DNA of 20,064 bases. Source: an uncultured Oscillospiraceae bacterium. GTDB lineage: Bacteria; Bacillota; Clostridia; Oscillospirales; Ruminococcaceae. Positions 8,625 to 14,985 of the stretch are shown one piece after another (the first letter of the stretch is position 1; every line of letters starts with the position of its first letter). Below the pieces are notes generated by a model that worked only from the letters and a program-made list of their open reading frames with translations, did no database searches and was not told the DNA's origin. Both the position numbers and the translations under genes were made by a program. The stretch spans positions 1-20,064 of the forward strand of contig CAKSPD010000021.1 of NCBI GenBank assembly GCA_934481385.1, in the 5' to 3' direction.

Positions 8625-8658
8625 TAAAAAACCTCCTTAAAGCTTATAATTCAAGTAT

Positions 8659-8687
8659 ATTATATCATTATATTGCAAAAGTGTCAA
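8659..8687 (-). promoter_or_regulatory. Promoter of dapF-dapL operon
   Basis: On the - strand a perfect TTGACA (8687-8682), 17-bp spacer and perfect TATAAT (8664-8659). Confidence 0.88.
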
Positions 8688-8721
8688 GAGAAAGCAGTCA
8701 ATATTTTCATAATTAAAGCAA

Positions 8722-8748
8722 AACAGCTATGCACAATGCATAGCTGTT
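8722..8748 (-). terminator. Terminator of hcp
   Basis: A 12-bp perfect stem AACAGCTATGCA / TGCATAGCTGTT with loop CAA, 9 bases after the hcp stop. The - strand tail is only moderately T-rich (TTGCTTTAATT). Confidence 0.8.
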
Positions 8749-8757
8749 CGTTCTATT

Positions 8758-10353
8758 TTACTTCATAAGAGCTTTCAGGTCGTTTTCAGGAGTGGTAATC
8801 GGAGCTATTCCGAAGTTTTCAACAAGGAATGAAAGTATATCTTTTGAAAGGAATGCAGGAAGTGACGGGCCGAGTCGTATATTTTTAATTCCGAGGTGAA
8901 GAAGTGTAAGCAGTATGCAGACAGCTTTCTGTTCATACCAGGAAAGAACATATGATAACGGGAGTTCATTTACATCACAGTTGAATGCTTTCGCAAGAGC
9001 TGTTGCAACCTTTATTGCACCGTATGCATCATTGCACTGCCCCATATCCATAATTCTCGGAAAACCGCTGATTTCACCTAAATCAAGGTCATTGAAACGA
9101 TATTTTCCGCAGGCAAGTGTAAGAACTATTGTATCAGGAGGAGTTTGCTTTACAAATTCAGTATAATAGTTTCTGCCCGTCTTTGCACCGTCACAGCCTC
9201 CTACCAAGAAGAAATGTTTTATATCTCCGGATTTTACGGCTGAAACAATCTTTTCGGCATTTGCAAGAACTGCATTATGTCCGAATCCTGTTGTAACCTG
9301 TTTTCCTCCGTTTATGCCAGTAAATTCTTTATTCTCTGAATACCCGCCAAGCTCAAGAGCCTTGTTTATAAGCGGAGTGAAATCCTTTTCATCTCCGATA
9401 TGAACAGTATTCGGAAATGCCACTGTTTCAGTTGTGAAAACTCTGTCTGAATAGCTTGGTTTAGGAGGCATTATGCAATTTGTTGTAAAGAGTATGGGAG
9501 CAGGAATATTTTCAAATTCTTTCTGCTGATTCTGCCATGCTGTACCGAAATTTCCTTTAAGGTGAGAATATGCTTTAAGTTTCGGATAAGCATGTGCAGG
9601 GAGCATTTCTCCGTGAGTATAGATATTAATTCCTTTATCTTTTGTCTGTTCAAGAAGAATCTGCAAATCTTTTAAGTCATGTCCTGATACTACGATAAAA
9701 GGCCCTTTTTCAACTTTAAGCGGAACAGTTACCGGTACAGGATTTCCATATGTTTCAGTGTTAGCCCTGTCAAGCAAATCCATACATTTAAGATTGATTT
9801 CTCCGACTTTCATAACAACAGGCAAAAGCTCCTCTGTATTGAGTTTCTGACCGATTCTGAAAAGTCCCTCAACGAGAAATTTATTTACTTCATCATCTGT
9901 ATATCCAAGTACCATTGCGTGATAAGCATATGCGGACATTCCCCTTATTCCAAACAGTATGAGTGATTTAAGAGAACGTATATTTTCATCATCGTTCCAT
10001 AACATATTCATGTCATAGTCATCATTTCTTCCGCATGAAGAAGCACAGCTCTGACATCTGGGAATAAGGCGTTTCTTTTCTCTGTGAACACGTTCCGTAA
10101 GAGCCTTTATTGAATTATTATCAAAGTTTACATTTGTAAGAGTTGTAAAAAGTCCCTCAATGATAAGTCTGAAAGTGTTGTTGTCTGTTAAATCCTCATT
10201 GCCTTCAATTGAGCGTGCAAGGCCTATTAAAGCTCCTGTGAGCTTATCCTGAAGTTCGGCTGTATCGGATTTCTTTCCGCATACACCGCTGTTTCCTGTA
10301 CAGCCTCCGCAAGCTGTCTGTTCACACTGAAAACAAAACATTTTCTTTTCCAT
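8758..10353 (-). CDS. hcp: Hybrid cluster protein (hydroxylamine reductase / NO-stress protein)
   Basis: Cytoplasmic iron-sulfur enzyme of the Hcp family, described as hydroxylamine reductase and as NO reductase. The N-terminal cluster cysteines are C7-x2-C10-x7-C18-x6-C25, close to the [4Fe-4S] type of strict anaerobes rather than the enterobacterial [2Fe-2S] type. All seven ligands of the hybrid 4Fe-2O-2S cluster can be placed: H225, E249, C293, C387, C415, C440 and E474, with spacing nearly identical to the Desulfovibrio enzyme. Length 531 is normal. An AAAGGAG site lies 8 bases before the ATG. It is transcribed away from a Crp/Fnr-type regulator, and a palindromic site is placed to activate it. 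The ferredoxin-like gene beyond the regulator has the same site and could supply electrons. Confidence 0.97.
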   Translation of the reverse strand: MEKKMFCFQCEQTACGGCTGNSGVCGKKSDTAELQDKLTGALIGLARSIEGNEDLTDNNTFRLIIEGLFTTLTNVNFDNNSIKALTERVHREKKRLIPRCQSCASSCGRNDDYDMNMLWNDDENIRSLKSLILFGIRGMSAYAYHAMVLGYTDDEVNKFLVEGLFRIGQKLNTEELLPVVMKVGEINLKCMDLLDRANTETYGNPVPVTVPLKVEKGPFIVVSGHDLKDLQILLEQTKDKGINIYTHGEMLPAHAYPKLKAYSHLKGNFGTAWQNQQKEFENIPAPILFTTNCIMPPKPSYSDRVFTTETVAFPNTVHIGDEKDFTPLINKALELGGYSENKEFTGINGGKQVTTGFGHNAVLANAEKIVSAVKSGDIKHFFLVGGCDGAKTGRNYYTEFVKQTPPDTIVLTLACGKYRFNDLDLGEISGFPRIMDMGQCNDAYGAIKVATALAKAFNCDVNELPLSYVLSWYEQKAVCILLTLLHLGIKNIRLGPSLPAFLSKDILSFLVENFGIAPITTPENDLKALMK

Positions 10354-10429
10354 ATGTTTTCTCCTTTATTATTTATTATAAATTGTTATTTGAACTTGTT
10401 TTTTTAAGTCCTGTTGACTTTGTGATTTT

Positions 10430-10442
10430 ATTATATTATAAT
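10430..10442. promoter_or_regulatory. Overlapping divergent -10 region of hcp and the crp/fnr-type gene
   Basis: On the - strand TATAAT occurs at 10435-10430 (used in the hcp model, 21 bp from the operator) and again at 10440-10435. On the + strand TATAAT is at 10437-10442, 17 bp after TTGACT (10414-10419), giving the regulator a near-consensus promoter with a start near 10449. The core ATTATAAT (10435-10442) is palindromic. Confidence 0.75.
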
Positions 10443-10456
10443 CAGATAAAAAAGTA

Positions 10457-10472
10457 TGTTGAAATTTCAACA
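10457..10472. promoter_or_regulatory. Operator, 16-bp perfect palindrome (hcp side)
   Basis: TGTTGAAATTTCAACA is perfectly symmetric and of Crp/Fnr-like size. Read toward hcp it is followed by TACTTTT and lies 21 bp before TATAAT, so its centre is at about -41.5. Read toward the regulator gene it lies just downstream of the predicted transcript start and 14 bases before the ATG, where binding should block transcription. Confidence 0.8.
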
Positions 10473-10486
10473 GAAAGGAATTTTTT

Positions 10487-11152
10487 ATGACGGAATATCT
10501 GGAAATTCTTAAAAACTGCAAACTTTTTGAAAATGTGGAGGAAAATAACATTTCCGCAATGCTTGATTGTCTTGGAGCAGAAATACATTCATATTCAAAA
10601 AATCAGAACATATTTACAGAGGGTGACTCTGTATTTCATATAGGAATAATTCTTTCCGGAAAAATACAGATTATTCGTGTTGACTTCTACGGGAACAGAA
10701 GTATTGTTTCTGTACTGGGAAAATCACAGCTTTTTGGTGAATCATTTGTATGTGCCGGAACAGAATCAATTCCTGTGAGTGCTGTTGTTGAAAAGGACTG
10801 TAAAGTTATGCTTATTGACAGAAATAAAATTCTGAGTCCATGCTGTAATGCCTGCGAATTTCATAATAAAATGATTTTCAATCTTATGAAATCAATAGCT
10901 ATGAAAAATCTTATTTTAAATCAGAAAATAGAAATAATATCAAAACGCTCAACTCGTGAAAAACTTATGTCATATCTTATGATACAGGCTAAAAAGCATA
11001 ACAGTGACAGCTTTACTATTCCTTATAACAGACAGGAGCTTGCTGATTTTCTTGAAGTTGACAGAAGCGGACTTTCTGCTGAAATAAGCAAGCTCAGAAA
11101 TCAGAATATACTTGAATGCAAAAGAAATTTTTTCAGACTTCTTGAAAAATAA
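10487..11152 (+). CDS. Crp/Fnr-family transcriptional regulator, HcpR-like by context
   Basis: A 221-residue regulator with an N-terminal cyclic-nucleotide-binding-like beta barrel (about 15-115, including IFTEGDSVFHIGIILSGKIQI), a dimer helix (about 125-150) and a C-terminal winged helix-turn-helix (about 180-212: NRQELADFLEVDRSGLSAEI). Cysteines C119, C120 and C123 (SPCCNACEFH) lie at the barrel-to-helix junction and could bind a metal, cluster or haem, or sense thiol state; this is inference. The recognition helix has VDRSGLSAEISKLR in place of the RQTVSR-type helix of classic Fnr. It is preceded by AGAAAGGAA. It sits between hcp and the ferredoxin gene, each with a TGTTGAA-N2-TTCAACA site, so control of both by this protein is the simplest model. 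Confidence 0.92.
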   Translation: MTEYLEILKNCKLFENVEENNISAMLDCLGAEIHSYSKNQNIFTEGDSVFHIGIILSGKIQIIRVDFYGNRSIVSVLGKSQLFGESFVCAGTESIPVSAVVEKDCKVMLIDRNKILSPCCNACEFHNKMIFNLMKSIAMKNLILNQKIEIISKRSTREKLMSYLMIQAKKHNSDSFTIPYNRQELADFLEVDRSGLSAEISKLRNQNILECKRNFFRLLEK

Positions 11153-11162
11153 TTTTATTTTT

Positions 11163-11205
11163 TGTTGAAAATTCAACATACTTTTCATTGTCGTTGCTTT
11201 ATAAT
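11163..11205 (+). promoter_or_regulatory. Operator and promoter of the ferredoxin-like gene
   Basis: TGTTGAAAATTCAACA (11163-11178; 7-bp arms, AA centre) followed by TACTTTT, then TATAAT at 11200-11205 exactly 21 bp after the operator. No TTGACA-like -35 is present, as expected for an activator-dependent promoter. The predicted start is near 11212. Confidence 0.8.
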
Positions 11206-11260
11206 ATAGTTACACCTTTACGAGAACCGCAAAAAAATTTTTAAGTGAGGTATAAAGACA

Positions 11261-11887
11261 ATGATTAGAAAAATAATAAAAATTGATGAAAATAAATGTA
11301 CCGGCTGTGGAGTATGTACTGATGCCTGTCACGAGGGTGCAATCGGAATGATTGACGGAAAAGCAAAACTTCTGCGTGAAGATTACTGTGACGGACTTGG
11401 TGACTGTTTACCGGCCTGTCCTGTCAATGCGATAAGCTTTGAAGAACGTGAAGCTCCGGCATATAATGAAACTGCTGTTCTTGAGGCAAAAAAACTGTCA
11501 GAAAACTGCGAAATTAATGCAATAAGCCGTCTTTCACAGTGGCCTGTGCAGATTAAGCTTGTTCCTGTCAATGCTCCTTATTTCAGCAATGCAAATCTGC
11601 TTGTATCGGCTGACTGTACCGCATACGCATACGGCAATTTTCACGAAAGATTTATTAAAAATCACATCACGCTTATAGGCTGTCCGAAACTTGATAATGA
11701 AGACTATTCCAAAAAGCTTACACAGATTATAGCTTTTAATACAATAAAAAGCATAACTGTTGTGCGTATGGAAGTTCCCTGTTGCAGTGGTTTGCAGAAA
11801 GCTGTTGAAAAAGCTGTCAAAAACAGCGGTAAACAGATTTCCTGCAAAGTTGTTATAATTTCGGCAGACGGAAGAATACTGAATTAA
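11261..11887 (+). CDS. Ferredoxin-like [4Fe-4S] protein linked to hcp regulon
   Basis: A 208-residue iron-sulfur protein, probably an electron carrier or sensor in the cytoplasm. The first cluster motif is complete: C13-x2-C16-x2-C19-x3-C23. The second, C43-D-G-L-G-D-C49-x3-C53-P, has glycine where the usual second cysteine would be, so only three cysteines are obvious there. The C-terminal domain (about 95-208) has its own conserved-looking cysteines in VSADCTAYAYG (C119), IGCPKLDNEDY (C141) and MEVPCCSGL (C174, C175), resembling a family of ferredoxin-domain proteins in clostridia. Ribosome site GTGAGGT precedes the ATG. The shared operator suggests joint induction with hcp; its role as Hcp electron donor is inference. 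Confidence 0.88.
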   Translation: MIRKIIKIDENKCTGCGVCTDACHEGAIGMIDGKAKLLREDYCDGLGDCLPACPVNAISFEEREAPAYNETAVLEAKKLSENCEINAISRLSQWPVQIKLVPVNAPYFSNANLLVSADCTAYAYGNFHERFIKNHITLIGCPKLDNEDYSKKLTQIIAFNTIKSITVVRMEVPCCSGLQKAVEKAVKNSGKQISCKVVIISADGRILN

Positions 11888-11950
11888 TAAATGAGATGAG
11901 AAACGTTTTAAAATGCAACTTGTTGTTTCATACTGATAAAAATACAAATA

Positions 11951-11977
11951 AATCTCCCTGATTTTCGGGGAGATTTT
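11951..11977 (+). terminator. Terminator of the ferredoxin-like gene
   Basis: AATCTCCC pairs with GGGAGATT across a 9-base loop, followed by TTATTATT. Confidence 0.85.
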
Positions 11978-11981
11978 ATTA

Positions 11982-12010
11982 TTGACTCGAAAAGCAAATT
12001 ATGATATAAT
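11982..12010 (+). promoter_or_regulatory. Promoter of the YczE-like gene
   Basis: TTGACT (11982-11987), 17-bp spacer, TATAAT (12005-12010). It overlaps the upstream end of the open frame, so a start codon at 11982 cannot be used. Confidence 0.88.
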
Positions 12011-12038
12011 TAAGAAAACTGCTGAAAGGAGTCTTTTA

Positions 12039-12704
12039 TTGAATAAAAAAGAATTGTTTAAAAGGTACATATTGTTTATTGCAGGATTGTTTTTTTCCGG
12101 AATAGGAGTGGCTTTTGCAAGACACTGCAATCTTGGTGTTTCCCCTCCGTCATCTGTTGCCAACATTATGAGTATGAAATATCCGTTTCTTAGTCTTGGA
12201 AACTGGCTTATCATTTGGAACTGCCTCATGATACTCGGACAGATATTAGTACTCCGCAGAGATTTCAAACTGTATCAGCTTTTACAGATTCCGCTGTCGT
12301 TTCTTTTCGGATTTTTTACCGATTTCGGAATGTGGTGTGCATCATTTATACCGGCAGATAATTACTATGTAAAACTTATTATTCTTTTTATAGGAATAGT
12401 TGCTCTTGCTTTTGGAATAGCACTTACAGTAATTGCTGATGTAATTATGAATTCAGCTTCAGCCTTTGTAAAAGCTATGGCAGACAAATCAAAATTCGAA
12501 TTCGGGTATATTAAAGTAGGTTTCGATGTTATATGCGTTGTAACTGCTGTCATACTTTCAGTTTTATTCTTTGACGGAGAAATAATAGGAACAAGAGAAG
12601 GTACTGTTATTTCTGCCATTGTTACAGGATTTATAATCAAGTTCATAACAAAGCATATTCGTAAATATGCTGATAAATTTATTACTACTGAGAGCGTTCT
12701 TTGA
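12039..12704 (+). CDS. YczE/YyaS/YitT-family integral membrane protein
   Basis: A 221-residue membrane protein with about five or six hydrophobic segments (from about residue 8 to 200) and the family-like stretches ARHCNLGVSPPSSV near 30 and GTREGTVISAIVTGFIIK near 190. The function of this family is poorly known; a transporter-like role is possible but not shown. I chose the TTG at 12039, giving MNKKELFKRYILF, because AAAGGAG (12025-12031) sits 7 bases before it and the promoter covers the longer frame. The stop codon lies inside the next terminator stem-loop. It is a single-gene unit. Confidence 0.85.
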   Translation: MNKKELFKRYILFIAGLFFSGIGVAFARHCNLGVSPPSSVANIMSMKYPFLSLGNWLIIWNCLMILGQILVLRRDFKLYQLLQIPLSFLFGFFTDFGMWCASFIPADNYYVKLIILFIGIVALAFGIALTVIADVIMNSASAFVKAMADKSKFEFGYIKVGFDVICVVTAVILSVLFFDGEIIGTREGTVISAIVTGFIIKFITKHIRKYADKFITTESVL

Positions 12705-12720
12705 ATGCTCTCTTTTTATT
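12690..12720 (+). terminator. Terminator overlapping the 3' end of the YczE-like gene
   Basis: GAGAGC-G-TTC / GAA-T-GCTCTC stem (one G-U pair) with loop TTT, then TTTTTATT. The stop codon (12702-12704) lies in the loop and right arm. Confidence 0.88.
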
Positions 12721-12747
12721 GACTTTCTTTCCTTTCAGAGTTATAAT
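12719..12747 (+). promoter_or_regulatory. Promoter of the GH3-trmH operon
   Basis: TTGACT (12719-12724), 17-bp spacer, TATAAT (12742-12747), beginning inside the T tail of the preceding terminator. Confidence 0.87.
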
Positions 12748-12781
12748 AAGTTTAATTTATATCAAGGGAGATGTTCGGAAA

Positions 12782-14059
12782 TTGAAAAATAAATTATTGA
12801 TTTGCATTTTATTTACTGCACTCGGACTTACAGCTTGTTCTGTTCCGGAAACAACTCCGGAGGATTCAGAAATATCAGAAATACTTACTGAAAATACGAC
12901 ATCTGTTACAGAAATAACCGAAACAGAAATTGTTCAGACAACGCCTGAAACATCTCAGAAAGATGTTCAGGTTACTGAAACTACGGAATATTCTGAACCT
13001 GATACAAGCTCACAGGAAGATGAAAACAATCTTATAGAAAATATGTCACTTGAAGAAAAAGTCTGCCAGATGTTTATAGTAACTCCTGAAGAACTTACCG
13101 GATATGACAATGTAACATATTTTGATGATGTTGTATGTGATTCAATAGAAAAATATCACGTTGGCGGTCTGATTTATTTTGCGGAAAATCTCGAATCTGC
13201 GGAACAGACGACTGCTTTAACAGAAAATATACAAAATTATGCTCTTGAATCAGGAAACAATATAGGAATGTTTATTGCTGTCGATGAAGAAGGCGGATAT
13301 GTTGCTCGTGTTGCAGATAAGCTCAATGAAGAAAATACAGGAGCTGTTGCATATATGGAAACTGAGGAGGAGGCATATAATGCAGGCGTAAATATTGCAG
13401 AGTATATCAGTAAATATGGATTTAATCTTGATTTTGCACCTGTTGCTGATGTAGATATAAACCCTGAAAATGAACTCGGCAGCCGTATTTTCAGTGATAA
13501 TCCCGAAACTGTTTCCGCTATGTCAGGGGCAATGGTTTCAGGACTCCAGAACAGTGGGAACGTTTCTGCTACTTTAAAGCATTTCCCAGGACTTGGAGCA
13601 GAGGACGGAAATACTCATTATGATTCCTGTACATATATAGACAGAACATTTGATGAGCTTACTGATAATGAATTTGTTGCTTTTTCAGGCGGAATAAATG
13701 CCGGTGCTGATTTTGTTATGGTAGGTCATCAGATTATGTCGTGTGCAGAAGATAATCTTCCCTCCGACCTTTCATATACAGTTGTAACAGACTGGCTCAG
13801 GGACAGACTCGGTTTCAATGGGATTATTATAACTGATTCCCACGAAATGAATACAATAAGCGGAGTTTATTCATCAGGAGAATCTGCTGTTATGGCAATT
13901 GAGGCGGGTGTTGATATGGTTCTTATGCCGTCTGATTTTGAAAATGCTGTTCAGGCAGTATGTGATGCCGTTTATGACGGTTCAATATCAGAGGAAAGAA
14001 TAAATCAGAGTGTTTGCCGAATACTTGAAAAAAAGCAGAAACTCGGTCTTATAAAATAA
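12782..14059 (+). CDS. GH3 lipoprotein, probable beta-N-acetylhexosaminidase (NagZ-like)
   Basis: A 425-residue surface lipoprotein: MKNKLLICILFTALGLTAC gives a lipobox with C19. A Thr/Glu/Ser-rich linker (about 20-85) precedes the GH3 catalytic domain. Visible motifs are VDEEGG (from about D168), LKHFPGLG (K266, H267) and GIIITDSHEMN, with D352 as the expected nucleophile. In the NagZ loop that normally reads D-x-H the equivalent here is N277-T-H279. Members of this family remove N-acetylglucosamine from peptidoglycan fragments or chitin-like glycans. I chose the TTG at 12782 because the promoter and AAGGGAG (12764-12770) lie within the longer frame. The methyltransferase gene follows after 12 bases, suggesting one operon. 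Confidence 0.9.
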   Translation: MKNKLLICILFTALGLTACSVPETTPEDSEISEILTENTTSVTEITETEIVQTTPETSQKDVQVTETTEYSEPDTSSQEDENNLIENMSLEEKVCQMFIVTPEELTGYDNVTYFDDVVCDSIEKYHVGGLIYFAENLESAEQTTALTENIQNYALESGNNIGMFIAVDEEGGYVARVADKLNEENTGAVAYMETEEEAYNAGVNIAEYISKYGFNLDFAPVADVDINPENELGSRIFSDNPETVSAMSGAMVSGLQNSGNVSATLKHFPGLGAEDGNTHYDSCTYIDRTFDELTDNEFVAFSGGINAGADFVMVGHQIMSCAEDNLPSDLSYTVVTDWLRDRLGFNGIIITDSHEMNTISGVYSSGESAVMAIEAGVDMVLMPSDFENAVQAVCDAVYDGSISEERINQSVCRILEKKQKLGLIK

Positions 14060-14071
14060 TGGAGGTAATTT

Positions 14072-14890
14072 ATGAATATAAAGGAAATATCAAATCTGAA
14101 TGACAAGGAACTTCAGATATATTCAAGTACATCAGAAATTCAGCTTTTGAGATATTATGAACCTGACAGTGTCGGAATTTTTATTGCTGAAAGTCCTAAA
14201 GTTATCAGACGTGCATTAGATTCGGGATATATTCCCCTTTCAGTCCTTGCTGAACGGAAATATATAAACGGTCAGGCAAGCGATATTATTGAGCGTTGCG
14301 GAGATATTCCGATATATACAGCAGATTCCTCCGTTCTTACAGCTATTGCAGGTTTTAAGCTCACACAGGGTATACTCTGTGCTATGAGAAGAAAACCTCT
14401 GCCTGATGCTTTTTCAATATGCCGTAATGCCTCAAGAATTGCCGTTCTTGAAGATGTTATGAATCAGACAAATGTAGGTGCTGTTTTCAGAAGTGCGGCT
14501 GCACTCGGATTTGAGGCAGTATTGCTTACATCAGGTTGCAGTAATCCTCTTTACAGGCGTTCAGTGCGTGTAAGTATGGGAACTGTTTTTCAGATTCCCT
14601 GGACTTATATTGAAAGCTCTGATTCTGATTATATTTCATCTATAAAAGATATGAATTTTAAAACAGTTGCAATGGCTCTTACTGATAATTCCATAAGTAT
14701 AAGAAATCCTGCTTTAAAGGCTGAAAAAAAACTTGCTGTAATTCTTGGAACAGAGGGAGAAGGACTTAAAAAATCAACTGTATCTGCCTGCGACTATACA
14801 GTAAAAATTCCTATGTATAATGATGTCGATTCACTTAATGTTGCCGCTGCAAGTTCTGTTGCATTCTGGGAACTTGGAAAAGATAATTAA
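14072..14890 (+). CDS. TrmH/SpoU-family RNA 2'-O-methyltransferase
   Basis: A 272-residue SPOUT (trefoil knot) methyltransferase that uses S-adenosylmethionine to methylate a ribose in tRNA or rRNA. An N-terminal substrate-binding part (about 1-115) precedes three family motifs: NQTNVGAVFRSAAALG (131-146, with N131 and R140 typical), LGTEGEGL (225-232) and IPMYNDVDSLNVAAASSVAF (from 246). The target nucleotide cannot be told from sequence. GGAGG lies 7 bases before the ATG. It is co-transcribed with the GH3 gene by spacing; no functional link is evident. Confidence 0.93.
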   Translation: MNIKEISNLNDKELQIYSSTSEIQLLRYYEPDSVGIFIAESPKVIRRALDSGYIPLSVLAERKYINGQASDIIERCGDIPIYTADSSVLTAIAGFKLTQGILCAMRRKPLPDAFSICRNASRIAVLEDVMNQTNVGAVFRSAAALGFEAVLLTSGCSNPLYRRSVRVSMGTVFQIPWTYIESSDSDYISSIKDMNFKTVAMALTDNSISIRNPALKAEKKLAVILGTEGEGLKKSTVSACDYTVKIPMYNDVDSLNVAAASSVAFWELGKDN

Positions 14891-14914
14891 ATCTGAAATA
14901 TTTCACAGAAAGTG

Positions 14915-14943
14915 TTGACAATTTGGAAAATATATGATATAAT
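14915..14943 (+). promoter_or_regulatory. Promoter of the GH44 gene
   Basis: Perfect TTGACA (14915-14920), 17-bp spacer, perfect TATAAT (14938-14943). The GTG at 14944 abuts the -10 box and would lie before the transcript start. Confidence 0.9.
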
Positions 14944-14985
14944 GTGAACATTATATTATTGAAATGTGAGAGGCAGGAGTTTATT

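Noticed and set aside
8625..8658. Lysine riboswitch or T-box leader before dapF
   Set aside because: The consensus promoter leaves a leader of only about 28 bases, too short for either.
11534..11947. 137-codon open frame opposite the ferredoxin-like gene
   Set aside because: Antisense shadow; it would also cross the terminator region and has no recognisable domain.
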